Notes under the pieces: model-generated
What the model was told of the DNA's origin: nothing
Database searches by the model: none
The model's input: the letters and a program-made list of their open reading frames with translations, nothing else
Shown: positions 7,537 through 16,207 of the stretch, in pieces
Layout: every line of letters starts with the position of its first letter
Position numbering within the stretch: position 1 is the stretch's first letter
Translations under genes and position numbers: made by a program
NCBI GenBank assembly: GCA_044340025.1
Contig: JBIIUJ010000007.1
Location: 1-43,329, forward strand
DNA length: 43,329 nucleotides
Direction: 5' to 3'
Source of the DNA: JBIIUJ01 sp044340025
Lineage (GTDB): Bacteria > Pseudomonadota > Alphaproteobacteria > Caulobacterales > Aquidulcibacteraceae

Positions 7537-9960
7537 ATGTCCAGCGGTTCCAGCTCCAGCTCCCTGTCCGATGTCGCCCGGTTGATTGGGCTGACCGCCA
7601 TCGCGGCGACCGCGGCGGCGCCCGCCGCTTTCGCCCAGACGGCGGCGGCCGCCGCGCCCGCGCCCGCGCCCGCCGAGGCGTCCGCCCCCGCCGCGCCGGA
7701 GCGGATCGCCCGCATCCTGGTGGAAGGCAATCAGCGTATCGAGCCGGACACCGTGCTCTCCTACCTCCTGGTCCAGCCCGGCGACCCGTGGGACGAGCAG
7801 CGCCTCGATCTCTCGATCAAGACGCTGTTCAACACCGGCCTGTTCGCCGACGTTCGCCTCCAGCAGCGCGGCGGCGACCTTGTGGTGCGGGTGACGGAAA
7901 ACCCGATCATCAACCAGGTGCTGTTTGAGGGGAACCGGGCGCTCGCGACCGACCGGCTGGAGAAGGAAACCCAGGCGCGTCCGCGCGCGGTCTTCACCCA
8001 GGCGCGCGCCCAGCAGGACGTGCAGCGCCTGATCGAGGTCTATCGCCGCTCCGGCCGCTTCGGGGCCACCATCACCCCAAAGGTTCGCCAGCTCGAGCAG
8101 AACCGGGTCGATCTGATCTTCGAGATCACCGAGGGGCCCACCACCGGCGTGCGCCGGATCAATTTCATCGGCAATCAGGCCTATGCCGATCGCCGCCTGC
8201 GCGAGGCGATCGCGACCGAGGAGAGCGTCTGGTGGCGCTTCTTCTCCAACAACGACAATTACGACCCGGACCGGCTGGAGTTCGACCGCGAGCAATTGCG
8301 GAAGTTCTACACCAACGAGGGCTATGCGGATTTCCGCATCATCTCGGCGGTGGCCGAACTGACGCCCGACCAGAAGGACTTCTTCATCACCTTCGCGATC
8401 GACGAGGGCGAGAAATTCACCTGGGGCGATATTTCGGTGAACGCCCAGCTCGACAAGCTGGACAATGCGGCCCTGCGCGCCTTCGTCCCGATCGAGACCG
8501 GCCGCCAGTATCAGGGCGACCAGATCGAGGCGGCGGTTGAGGCCCTGACGTTCGCCGCCGGGGCGGCGGGCTATGCCTTCGTGGACATCCGGCCCCGCAT
8601 CCAGCGCGACCGCGCCAACCGCAAGGTGAACGTGGTCTTCGAGGTCGATGAGGGCCCGCGCGTCTACATCGAGCGGATCGACATCGTCGGCAACACCCGC
8701 ACGCTGGACGAGGTGATCCGGCGCGAGATCCGGCTGGCGGAGGGCGACGCCTTCAACCGGGTGCTGGTCGATCGCTCCAAGAACCGCATCCAGGCGCTGG
8801 GCTTCTTCAAGGACGTCGTTGTCACCGAGAAGCCGGGCTCGCTGCCGGACCGCACGGTGGTGGAAGTGCGCGTGGAGGAGCAGCCCACGGGCGAACTCGC
8901 CTTCGCCGTCGGCTTCTCCAGCCAGGACGCCTATCTGTTCGACATCTCGATCACCGAGCGCAATCTGCGCGGGCGCGGCCAGTTCCTGCGCTTCCGCATC
9001 GGGGCCAGCGCCAGGACGCAGAACGTCGATATCCGCTTCACCGAGCCGCGCTTCATGGGCCGCAATATCGCCGCCGGCGTGGACGTGTTCTCGATCCGGC
9101 AGGACTTTCTGGACGAGGCCAGTTTCGAGACCCAGTCCACCGGCCTTGGCATCCGCGCGGGCTTCCCGCTGACCGAGGATATGTCGCTCGGCCTGCGCTA
9201 TACGATCCGCAACGACGACGTGACCGTCGATCCGTTCCAGTGCCAGAGCGCCAGCCCGCCGCTGATCTGCCGCTCGCAAGGCGGCTTCCTCACCTCCGTG
9301 GGCGGCTACACCTGGAACTGGGACCGCCGCAACAATCCCCGCCGGCCCACGCGCGGCTTCGATCTGAGCCTCAGCCAGGACCTCGCCGGCCTTGGGGGCG
9401 AGGTGAAGTATCTGCGCTCGGAGCTGAACGGCGGCATCTATTACGGCATCATCCAGAACTGGGTGGCGAGCTTCCAGCTCTCGGCCGGCTATATCCTCGG
9501 CTGGGACGACGACACCGTCCGCATCAACGACCGCTTCTTCAAGGGCGGCCAGACGTTCCGGGGCTTCGAGGTGGCGGGTCTCGGCCCGCGCGAGATCATC
9601 ACCAATCTCAACACCGGCGAAGTCACCAACGGCGACTCGGTGGGCGGCAAGCTCTACTCGATCGGCACGCTGGAGCTGTCCTTCCCCACCCCGCTGCCGG
9701 AGCAATATGGCATTCGCGGCGCCTTCTTTGTCGATGTCGGCACGGTGGGCGTCCTCGACGACATCGACCGTCGGCGCTCCGAAGGCGGCGGCTTTAGGGT
9801 GCAGGCGCGCGATGGCGCATCGCTGCGGGCCTCGGCCGGCCTGTCGGTGTTCTGGGACAGCCCGTTCGGCCCCATCCGCTTCGATTTCAGCCAGATCATC
9901 CGCAAGGAAAGCTACGACAGGACGGAGACGTTCCGCTTCTCCACCAACACCCAGTTCTGA
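7537..9960 (+). CDS. bamA: Outer membrane protein assembly factor BamA
   Basis: BamA is the Omp85-family core of the BAM complex that folds beta-barrel proteins into the outer membrane. The 807-residue product has a signal peptide ending near AAFAQT (about residue 28), a short Ala/Pro linker, about five POTRA repeats (roughly residues 50-430), and a C-terminal barrel with GGQTFRGFEV, which holds the RGF loop-6 motif, and a terminal phenylalanine (STNTQF). The start ATG lies 42 bases after rseP. The skp-like chaperone gene follows after 29 bases. Confidence 0.97.
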   Translation: MSSGSSSSSLSDVARLIGLTAIAATAAAPAAFAQTAAAAAPAPAPAEASAPAAPERIARILVEGNQRIEPDTVLSYLLVQPGDPWDEQRLDLSIKTLFNTGLFADVRLQQRGGDLVVRVTENPIINQVLFEGNRALATDRLEKETQARPRAVFTQARAQQDVQRLIEVYRRSGRFGATITPKVRQLEQNRVDLIFEITEGPTTGVRRINFIGNQAYADRRLREAIATEESVWWRFFSNNDNYDPDRLEFDREQLRKFYTNEGYADFRIISAVAELTPDQKDFFITFAIDEGEKFTWGDISVNAQLDKLDNAALRAFVPIETGRQYQGDQIEAAVEALTFAAGAAGYAFVDIRPRIQRDRANRKVNVVFEVDEGPRVYIERIDIVGNTRTLDEVIRREIRLAEGDAFNRVLVDRSKNRIQALGFFKDVVVTEKPGSLPDRTVVEVRVEEQPTGELAFAVGFSSQDAYLFDISITERNLRGRGQFLRFRIGASARTQNVDIRFTEPRFMGRNIAAGVDVFSIRQDFLDEASFETQSTGLGIRAGFPLTEDMSLGLRYTIRNDDVTVDPFQCQSASPPLICRSQGGFLTSVGGYTWNWDRRNNPRRPTRGFDLSLSQDLAGLGGEVKYLRSELNGGIYYGIIQNWVASFQLSAGYILGWDDDTVRINDRFFKGGQTFRGFEVAGLGPREIITNLNTGEVTNGDSVGGKLYSIGTLELSFPTPLPEQYGIRGAFFVDVGTVGVLDDIDRRRSEGGGFRVQARDGASLRASAGLSVFWDSPFGPIRFDFSQIIRKESYDRTETFRFSTNTQF

Positions 9961-9989
9961 CGAACCCAGGGACTAGAAGGACCCGCCTC

Positions 9990-10730
9990 ATGACCCGCAT
10001 GCTCCTCCGCGCCAGCGCGCTCGCCCTTGCCTTCGCCGGGCCCGCGTTCGCCCAGCAGGCGACGCCCGCCGCGCCCGCCGCCGCCCCTGCCGCTGCGCCG
10101 GCCCCGGCGGTGGAAGCCGCCCCGCTCAACAATTCCGTCCTCGTGCTCGATGGCGCGCGCCTCATCCGCGACAGCGCCGCCGGCAAGGACATGACGACCA
10201 AGCTGACCGCGATCGGCACGACCATCCAGAATGAGAGCCGCGCCGGCGCCCAGCCGCTTGAGACCGAAGCCCAGGCGCTGCAAAAGGCCACCGCCGGCCT
10301 CTCGCCCGCGCAGATCCGCGCCAACGCCGACCTGCGCACGCGGGTGGAGGCGTTCGAGCGCCGCCTGCAGGCGCAGGAAACCGCAGACCAGCGTCGCGGC
10401 CAGGAGCTTCAGCTCACCGAAGTGCGCGCGCGCGAGGAGTTCAACCGGGTGGTCGGCCCGGTGGTGCAGGAAACGGTGGCCGCGCGCGGCGGCCTGATCC
10501 TGCTGGATCGCGGCGACGTCTCCTACGCCGTGCCGGGCGTGGATATCACCGCCGATGTGATCGTCCGCCTCGACCAGCGCGTGCGCACCGTGAACGTCAC
10601 GCGCCAGACCCCGCCGGCCCAGCCCGCCGCCGCGCCCGCCGCCGCCCCGGCGCCAGCGCCCGGCGCGACCGCGCCGCGCCCGGCCACGCCTCCCGCCGCC
10701 GCTCCGGCCCAGCCGCCGCGTCGTCCCTGA
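9990..10730 (+). CDS. OmpH/Skp-like periplasmic chaperone
   Basis: This is a Skp-type protein expected to hold unfolded outer membrane proteins in the periplasm. The 246-residue product has a clear signal peptide (MTRMLLRASALALAFAGPAF, cut near AFAQ), an Ala/Pro linker, then SVLVLDGARLIRDSAAGKDM, which matches the start of the Skp core, and a long charged helical region with features of the Skp tentacles. The last 45 or so residues are almost only Ala and Pro, an extension not seen in short Skp proteins. Its place between bamA and lpxD is the classic skp position. Confidence 0.88.
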   Translation: MTRMLLRASALALAFAGPAFAQQATPAAPAAAPAAAPAPAVEAAPLNNSVLVLDGARLIRDSAAGKDMTTKLTAIGTTIQNESRAGAQPLETEAQALQKATAGLSPAQIRANADLRTRVEAFERRLQAQETADQRRGQELQLTEVRAREEFNRVVGPVVQETVAARGGLILLDRGDVSYAVPGVDITADVIVRLDQRVRTVNVTRQTPPAQPAAAPAAAPAPAPGATAPRPATPPAAAPAQPPRRP

Positions 10731-10736
10731 TCGGCG

Positions 10737-11765
10737 ATGCCCGATAGCCGCTTCTTCCGCGCGCTCGGGCCGTTGCGGCTCGGCGCGCTGGCGGAGCAAT
10801 CGGGCGCGCGCCTTGGCGACGGGGCGAACCCGGACGCGCTGATCGCCGACGCTGCGCCGCTGGATGCGGCCGGCCCGCAAGCCATCGCCTATCTTGACGG
10901 CGGCAAGCCGGACGCCCTGGTCGCCACCCGCGCGGGCGCGGTGTTTGTGCGCGCGGCCGATGCCGCCCGCCTGCCGGAGGGCGTGGCGGCTCTGATCGTC
11001 AGCCATCCGCGCGCCGCTTTCGCCAGGGCTGTGCCGGCCCTGTTCGAGGAGCGCGGCTTTACCCCCGGCGCCGGCCTGATCGACCCGACGGCGGTTCTCG
11101 AGGAGGGCGTGCGGCTTTCGCCGGGCGTCGTGATCGGGCCGGACGCCCGGATCGGGGCAGGCGCCCTGATCGGCGCCAATGCGGTGATCGGCCCTGGCGT
11201 CTGCATCGGGCGCGGCGGGCGCATCGGGGCGGGCGTCTCCATCGTCTGCGCCCTCATCGGCGACCGGGTCACCATCCTGGCCAATAGCGCGATTGGTCAG
11301 GCGGGCTTTGGCGTCGCCGCCGGCCCTGCCGGCACGGTGGATGTGCCCCAGCTTGGCCGCGTGATCCTGCAGGACGATGTTTCCATCGGCGCGCTGTCGG
11401 CGGTCGATCGCGGAGCATTCGGCGACACCACGCTGGGGCAGGGCGCGCGGATCGATAATTTCTGCCATATCGGCCACAATTGCAGCATCGGGCGTCACGT
11501 CGTGATGGCGGCCTACGCCGGCGTTTCGGGCAGCGTGACGATTGGCGACGGGGTGATGTTTGGCGGGCGCGTGGGCATCGCCGATCACCGCACCATCGGC
11601 CCGGGCGCGCGGCTGGCGGCTGGCGCGGCGGTCTTGAACGATGTGCCCGCGGGCGAGACCTGGGGCGGCTATCCCGCCCGGCCGGCGCGTCAATGGATGC
11701 GCGAAACCGCAACGCTCTCTAGGTTGGCCGCACGCAAGCCGCGCGAGGGAGACGGAACACCGTGA
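10737..11765 (+). CDS. lpxD: UDP-3-O-acylglucosamine N-acyltransferase
   Basis: LpxD adds the second hydroxyacyl chain to UDP-3-O-acylglucosamine in lipid A synthesis, using acyl-ACP. The 342-residue product has a uridine-binding N-terminal domain (RFLGxLG-like start, then AIAYLDGGK) and a left-handed beta-helix built from many hexapeptide repeats (VVIGPDARIGAGALIGANAV). The likely catalytic histidine is in NFCHIGHNCSIG. The start is six bases after the skp-like gene; the stop overlaps the fabZ GTG as GTGA. Confidence 0.96.
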   Translation: MPDSRFFRALGPLRLGALAEQSGARLGDGANPDALIADAAPLDAAGPQAIAYLDGGKPDALVATRAGAVFVRAADAARLPEGVAALIVSHPRAAFARAVPALFEERGFTPGAGLIDPTAVLEEGVRLSPGVVIGPDARIGAGALIGANAVIGPGVCIGRGGRIGAGVSIVCALIGDRVTILANSAIGQAGFGVAAGPAGTVDVPQLGRVILQDDVSIGALSAVDRGAFGDTTLGQGARIDNFCHIGHNCSIGRHVVMAAYAGVSGSVTIGDGVMFGGRVGIADHRTIGPGARLAAGAAVLNDVPAGETWGGYPARPARQWMRETATLSRLAARKPREGDGTP

Positions 11766-12220
11766 GCGAGACGATCGACACACTCGACATCAAGGAGATC
11801 ATCCAGCGCATCCCCCACCGCTATCCGTTCCTGCTGGTGGACCGCGCGCGCGACTATGTGCCGTTCAAGTCGATCGTCGGGATCAAGTGCGTCACCTATA
11901 ACGAGCCCTATTTCCAGGGCCATTTCCCGCATGAGCCGGTGATGCCGGGCGTGCTCCAGATCGAAGCCATCGCCCAGACGGGCGGGGTCATGATGTCGAA
12001 ATCCCTCGACGTGGACGTGACCCGCAACACCATCCTGTTCATGTCGGTGGACAATGTGCGCTTTCGCCGGCCGGTGCGCCCGGGCGATGTGCTGGAGATG
12101 CCGGTGGAGGTGGTGTTTTACCGGCGCAACATCTTCAAGTTCAAAGGTCAGGCGCTTGTGAACGGTGAACTCGCCACCGAGTGCGAATTCGCCGCCATGA
12201 AGGTGGAACTCCAGCCATGA
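11762..12220 (+). CDS. fabZ: (3R)-hydroxyacyl-ACP dehydratase FabZ
   Basis: FabZ removes water from 3-hydroxyacyl-ACP in fatty acid elongation and competes with LpxA and LpxD for the hydroxyacyl-ACP pool. The 152-residue hot-dog fold protein has HRYPFLLVDRA near residue 19 and the catalytic site GHFPHEPVMPGVLQIEA with His54 and Glu68. The start is GTG 11762, overlapping the lpxD stop, and the end overlaps lpxA as ATGA, so the three genes are probably translationally coupled. Confidence 0.97.
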   Translation: MSETIDTLDIKEIIQRIPHRYPFLLVDRARDYVPFKSIVGIKCVTYNEPYFQGHFPHEPVMPGVLQIEAIAQTGGVMMSKSLDVDVTRNTILFMSVDNVRFRRPVRPGDVLEMPVEVVFYRRNIFKFKGQALVNGELATECEFAAMKVELQP

Positions 12221-13005
12221 GCGCCATCCACCCCACCGCCATCGTCGATCCCGGGGCGGAGCTTGGCGCGGACGTGACGATCGGGCCCTGGTGTCTGGTC
12301 GAAGCCGGCGCCGTGATCGGCGACGGCTGCCGTCTGCGCAACAATGTGACCATCTGCGCCGGCACGACGCTGGGCGCGCGCTGCGACGTGCACGCCTATG
12401 CCGTGCTCGGCGGGCCGCCGCAGGATCTCTCCTACAAGGGCGAGCCGACCACGCTGGTGATCGGCGCCGACTGCACGATGCGCGAGCACGTGACCATGAA
12501 CCGAGGCACCGCGCGCTCTCGCGGCGTGACGACAGTCGGCCCCGGCGGCTATTTCATGGCGGCCAGCCATGTCGCGCATGACTGCATCGTCGGCGAAAAG
12601 GCGATCTTCGCCAACAACGCCACGCTGGGCGGCCATGTGACCATCGGCGAGCAGGTGATCATGGGCGGGCTCTCGGCTGTGCACCAGAACACGCGCGTGG
12701 GCCGGCATGCCTTTGTGGGCGGCCTTGCCGCTGTGGTGGCTGACGTCATCCCCTATGGCTCGGTCGTGGGCGTGCACGCCCACCTTGCGGGGCTCAATGT
12801 GATCGGGCTGAAGCGGCGCGGTTTCTCGCGCGAGCAGATCCACGACATGCGCGCCGCCTATCGCCTGCTGTTTGCGGAGGAAGGCACCCTGCAGGAGCGG
12901 CTGGAGGACGTGGCCCAGCTTTTTGCTCACCGTGCGGAGGCGATGGAGATCGTGGACTTCGTGCGCGCCGAGAGTGCGCGCCCGCTTTGTCTGCCGCGGA
13001 GCTGA
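12217..13005 (+). CDS. lpxA: UDP-N-acetylglucosamine acyltransferase
   Basis: LpxA catalyses the first lipid A step, moving a hydroxyacyl chain from ACP to UDP-GlcNAc. The 262-residue product begins MSAIHPTAIVDPGAELG, has hexapeptide repeats, the conserved GGPPQDLSYKGEPT segment, REHVTMNRGT, and the catalytic histidine in SHVAHDCIVG. The C-terminal helical part (GLKRRGFS...AYRLLF) fits the family. An open frame extends 36 bases upstream, but ATG 12217 matches the family start and overlaps the fabZ stop. Confidence 0.97.
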   Translation: MSAIHPTAIVDPGAELGADVTIGPWCLVEAGAVIGDGCRLRNNVTICAGTTLGARCDVHAYAVLGGPPQDLSYKGEPTTLVIGADCTMREHVTMNRGTARSRGVTTVGPGGYFMAASHVAHDCIVGEKAIFANNATLGGHVTIGEQVIMGGLSAVHQNTRVGRHAFVGGLAAVVADVIPYGSVVGVHAHLAGLNVIGLKRRGFSREQIHDMRAAYRLLFAEEGTLQERLEDVAQLFAHRAEAMEIVDFVRAESARPLCLPRS

Positions 13006-13023
13006 CGGGAGCGGGGCGCGGCG

Positions 13024-13875
13024 ATGACGGGCTTTGCCAGGATCGGCATCATCGCCGGCGGCGGAGACCTGCCCGTCAGGCTGGCTGAAGCCTGCCGCGA
13101 CGGCGCCATCCCGCATTATGTCGCGCGTGTCGAAGGCTTTGCGGACCAGCGGCTCAATGCCTTTCCCGGCGCAAGCTTCGGCATTGGCGCGATCGAGACC
13201 CGCTATCGCGCGCTGAAGGAAGCCGGCGTCGACGCCGTGGTGATGGCCGGCATCGTGAAGCGCCCCGACTTCAGAACCCTGAAGCTTGATCTGGGCGGGG
13301 TGAAGCTGATGCCGCGCCTGCTCGCCGCCGCACGCCAGGGCGACGAGGCGCTGCTTGCGCTGCTGGTTGCGGCGTTCGAGGAGAATGGCTTCGCGGTGAT
13401 CGGCGCAGAAGCGGTGCTTGGCTCGCTGCTCGGCGCGGCGGGGCCGCTTGGCCGGCTCAGCCCCGATCCCGCCCAGCGCGAGGATATGCGCGTGGCTGCC
13501 CGCATCGCCGCGGAGATCGGCCGGCTGGATATCGGCCAGGGGGCCGTGGTCTGCGATGGCCTGGTGCTCGCGGTGGAGGCCCAGGAGGGCACCGATGCGA
13601 TGCTCGCTCGGGTGGCGGATTTGCCCGCAGAAATCCGCGGGAGCCCCACGGCCAAGCGCGGCGTTCTGGTCAAGCGGCCCAAGCCCCAGCAGGAGCGCCG
13701 GATCGACCTGCCGACCATCGGTCTCCAGACCATCGATCGGGCGGCGCGCGCGGGCCTCGCCGGCGTCGCCTATGAGGCGGGCGGCGCGCTGATCCTGGAT
13801 CAGACTGGCGTGGCGGCGGCCGCCGATGAGGCGGGTCTGTATGTATTCGGGTTCAAACCGGACGAAACTGCATGA
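13024..13875 (+). CDS. lpxI: UDP-2,3-diacylglucosamine pyrophosphatase LpxI
   Basis: LpxI hydrolyses UDP-2,3-diacylglucosamine to lipid X and UMP; it replaces LpxH in many alphaproteobacteria and was characterised in Caulobacter crescentus. The 283-residue product has the GIIAGGGDLPVRLAEA start of the family (formerly DUF1009), MAGIVKRPDF in the middle and the C-terminal GVLVKRPKPQQERRIDLPTI and GALILDQ segments. It sits between lpxA and lpxB, as expected. The start follows a GGGAGCGGGG stretch; the stop overlaps lpxB. Confidence 0.95.
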   Translation: MTGFARIGIIAGGGDLPVRLAEACRDGAIPHYVARVEGFADQRLNAFPGASFGIGAIETRYRALKEAGVDAVVMAGIVKRPDFRTLKLDLGGVKLMPRLLAAARQGDEALLALLVAAFEENGFAVIGAEAVLGSLLGAAGPLGRLSPDPAQREDMRVAARIAAEIGRLDIGQGAVVCDGLVLAVEAQEGTDAMLARVADLPAEIRGSPTAKRGVLVKRPKPQQERRIDLPTIGLQTIDRAARAGLAGVAYEAGGALILDQTGVAAAADEAGLYVFGFKPDETA

Positions 13876-15047
13876 GCCGGGGCGTGTTTCTCGTCGCGGC
13901 CGAGCCCTCCGGCGATGCGCTGGGGGCCTCGCTGATCGCCGCCCTGCGCGCGCGCGCGCCCGATCTGCGCTTTGCCGGGGTGGGCGGCGCGGCCATGGCG
14001 GCCGAAGGCGTGGCAAGCCCTTTCCCCGTTGAGGCGCTCTCGATCGTCGGTTTTATCGAAGGACTTCAAGCCTATAGCCGTGTGGTGGCGCTGGCCGACC
14101 AGGCGGCCGAAGCCGCAATCGCCGCCAGGCCCGATGCGGTCGTGCTGATCGACAGCTGGGGCTTCACCCTGCGCGTGGCGCAGCGCCTGCGCGCCCGCCT
14201 GCCCGGCGTGCCGCTGATCAAATATGTCGGACCTCAGGTCTGGGCCTCCCGTCCCGGGCGGGCGAAGACGCTGGCTGCGGCGGTGGATCACCTTTTGTGT
14301 ATCCATGCCTTCGAGACGCCCTTCTACGCGCCCTATGGCCTGCCCTGCACGGTGGTGGGCAACCCCGTCGTGGGGGCGGCGCGGCAAGGCGATGGGCGGG
14401 CTTTTCTGGCCGCCTATCAGGGGCCAGTGGCGCCTAAGCGCCTGCTTTTGTTGCTGCCAGGCAGCCGGCGCAGCGAGGTGGCGCGCATGCTGCCCGTGCT
14501 GCGAACGGCGGCGCATGCGCTGGCAGCCACCCGCCCGGACATGCTGAGCGTGATCTATGCGGCGCCCGCGGTGCGCGACCTGATCGAGGAGGATTTCGGC
14601 GGCCTCGACGATCAGCGCTGGCCGTTCTGGCATAGGCTCGTGGGCGAAGAGACCCGCAAGGAAGACGTGTTCGCCGCCGCCACCGCCGCCATCGCCTGCT
14701 CCGGGACGGTCACCACCGAAGTCGGCCTGCAAGGCGCGCCCGTCGTGGTGGGCTATCGCCTCGACTGGCCGACCTGGGCGATCGCTCGCGGGCTTGGCGT
14801 CTATCGCGCGCCCTACGCCACCCTGATGAACGTGGCCGCAGGCCGCGAGATCGCACCAGAATTCCTGCAAACCCGCTGCACGCCTGCCAATCTGGCCGCC
14901 GCCGCCGCCCGCCTCCTGGACGATCCAGACGCCCGCGCCGCCCAGGTCGCGGCGCAGAACGATGCGCTGGTGACGATGGGTCGCGGCGGCCGGCCGGCCG
15001 CGGAAATCGCCGCCGACGTCGTGGAGACTTATCTGAGCCGGGGCTGA
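13872..15047 (+). CDS. lpxB: Lipid-A-disaccharide synthase
   Basis: LpxB joins lipid X and UDP-2,3-diacylglucosamine into the lipid A disaccharide at the inner face of the membrane. The 391-residue GT19 family product has VFLVAAEPSGDALGASL at the N-terminus, YVGPQVWASRPGR in the middle, LLLPGSRRSEVARMLPVL and SGTVTTEVGLQGAPVVVGYR in the UDP-sugar domain. The start overlaps lpxI as ATGA. The 3' end overlaps the convergent trmL gene by 19 bases, and this closes the envelope run. Confidence 0.96.
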   Translation: MSRGVFLVAAEPSGDALGASLIAALRARAPDLRFAGVGGAAMAAEGVASPFPVEALSIVGFIEGLQAYSRVVALADQAAEAAIAARPDAVVLIDSWGFTLRVAQRLRARLPGVPLIKYVGPQVWASRPGRAKTLAAAVDHLLCIHAFETPFYAPYGLPCTVVGNPVVGAARQGDGRAFLAAYQGPVAPKRLLLLLPGSRRSEVARMLPVLRTAAHALAATRPDMLSVIYAAPAVRDLIEEDFGGLDDQRWPFWHRLVGEETRKEDVFAAATAAIACSGTVTTEVGLQGAPVVVGYRLDWPTWAIARGLGVYRAPYATLMNVAAGREIAPEFLQTRCTPANLAAAAARLLDDPDARAAQVAAQNDALVTMGRGGRPAAEIAADVVETYLSRG

Positions 15048-15505
15048 TCTGCATCTGCGCTGGCCGGCCAGCCGCCTGTCTGGCGCAGCCCCTCCCCCAG
15101 CGCGATGGCCAGAGCGGTGACGACATTGAGCGATCGCGCCTCCGGCCGCATCGGAATGCGCAGCACCGCATCGGCGTCGCCCATCAGGTCGGCTGGAAAG
15201 CCAGCGCTTTCAGAGCCCATCACAAGCACGTCTTCGGGCGCGAAAGAGAAATCATGCAGGGGTGCGCCGCTGGTTTCGATCACGATAACCCGGCCCCGCG
15301 CCTGTGAGACAAATGTCTGCCAGGTCGCAAAGCGCACGACGGCCGTGGGATCGCCATAATCCAGCGCGGCACGGCGTAACGCTTTGTCCGACAACGGAAA
15401 AGCGCATGGCTCGATCACGCCCAGCTCCACGCCGAGACAGGCGCAGAGGCGAATGGATGCCCCTAGATTCTGTGGGATATCTGGTTGAAACAGCGCTGCG
15501 CGCAC
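15029..15505 (-). CDS. trmL: tRNA (cytidine(34)-2'-O)-methyltransferase
   Basis: This SPOUT-class enzyme methylates the ribose of the wobble base in some tRNA-Leu species. The 158-residue product has LFQPDIPQNLGASIRLCACL at the start, MGSESAGFP and the knot segment IPMRPEARSLNVVTALAIAL, all typical of TrmL. A longer frame opens at 15559, but the family starts just before the FQPDIPQN motif. The GTG at 15505 has GAGG eight bases upstream, so I prefer that start. It is divergent from petA and convergent with lpxB. Confidence 0.9.
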   Translation of the reverse strand: MRAALFQPDIPQNLGASIRLCACLGVELGVIEPCAFPLSDKALRRAALDYGDPTAVVRFATWQTFVSQARGRVIVIETSGAPLHDFSFAPEDVLVMGSESAGFPADLMGDADAVLRIPMRPEARSLNVVTALAIALGEGLRQTGGWPASADADQPRLR

Positions 15506-15567
15506 GCTAATCGCCTCATAGTCTGATCGAGGCGCGCATACTGCGACGTCTCGCCGCACACGCCTTG

Positions 15568-15597
15568 GTGCACGCCCTTCTAAATGGGCGTTTGCAC
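15568..15597. promoter_or_regulatory. Inverted repeat in the trmL-petA divergent region
   Basis: GTGCA-CGCCC (15568-15577) and GGGCG-TT-TGCAC (15586-15597) form an inverted repeat around an AT-rich TTCTAAAT centre, with two unpaired T. It lies 37 to 66 bases before the petA GTG and 63 or more before trmL. It may be an operator or an RNA hairpin in the petA leader; which one cannot be told from sequence alone. Confidence 0.4.
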
Positions 15598-15633
15598 AAT
15601 AGGTTAGTCGAAAGTCTTGTTGGGGAGCTGATT

Positions 15634-16203
15634 GTGGCGGACACGACGGCGAATGCGCATGGCGGCGAAGAAGGCACGCGGCGCGACTTTATCCATATCG
15701 CTGCTGGAGCGGCGGCCGCAGGCGGAGCAGCGATGCTCGCATGGCCGCTCATTCACCAGATGAACCCTTCCAGCGACGTGCTGGCGCTTGCCTCCACCGA
15801 GCAGGACATCTCGCTGATTGCGGAGGGCGCACAGCTCACCGTGATGTGGCGCGGTCGTCCCGTGTTCATCCGGCACCGCACCGCCGCTGAAATCGCGCAA
15901 GCGAAGAAGGACGATGCCGCGAGCCTGCCCGATCCGCAAACCGACGCAGAGCGTCTGGCGCAATCGGATGGCCAGGCCGGCAAGGAGAATTTTCTTGTCG
16001 TGGAAGGCAATTGCACCCACCTCGGTTGCGTGCCGCTTGGCGTCGACCAGGCGGGTTACGCCGGCGAGTATGGCGGCTGGTTCTGCCCCTGCCATGGCTC
16101 GCACTACGATACGTCGGCTCGAATCCGCAAAGGTCCGGCGCCGACGAACCTGATTGTTCCACCTTATGTCTACACCTCCGACACTGTCGTGAGGATCGGG
16201 TGA
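15634..16203 (+). CDS. petA: Ubiquinol-cytochrome c reductase iron-sulfur subunit (Rieske)
   Basis: This is the Rieske 2Fe-2S subunit of the cytochrome bc1 complex; it takes an electron from ubiquinol and passes it to cytochrome c1. The 189-residue product has a Tat-type start with RRDF at residues 16-19 followed by a hydrophobic anchor, then the cluster ligands CTHLGC (127-132) and CPCHGSHYD (from 151). A longer frame from TTG 15565 exists, but GTG 15634 has GGGGAG (15622-15627) six bases upstream and gives the usual length. petB follows four bases after the stop. Confidence 0.95.
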   Translation: MADTTANAHGGEEGTRRDFIHIAAGAAAAGGAAMLAWPLIHQMNPSSDVLALASTEQDISLIAEGAQLTVMWRGRPVFIRHRTAAEIAQAKKDDAASLPDPQTDAERLAQSDGQAGKENFLVVEGNCTHLGCVPLGVDQAGYAGEYGGWFCPCHGSHYDTSARIRKGPAPTNLIVPPYVYTSDTVVRIG

Positions 16204-16207
16204 TCCA

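Noticed and set aside
7519..9705. 728-codon open frame opposite bamA
   Set aside because: A shadow of bamA; no recognisable domain, and bamA itself is certain.
9912..11783. 623-codon open frame opposite the skp-like gene and lpxD
   Set aside because: Same reason; its low-complexity His/Arg/Gly content is typical of antisense frames.
15506..15559. Longer N-terminus for trmL
   Set aside because: The family starts near FQPDIPQN and the GTG at 15505 has its own ribosome binding site.
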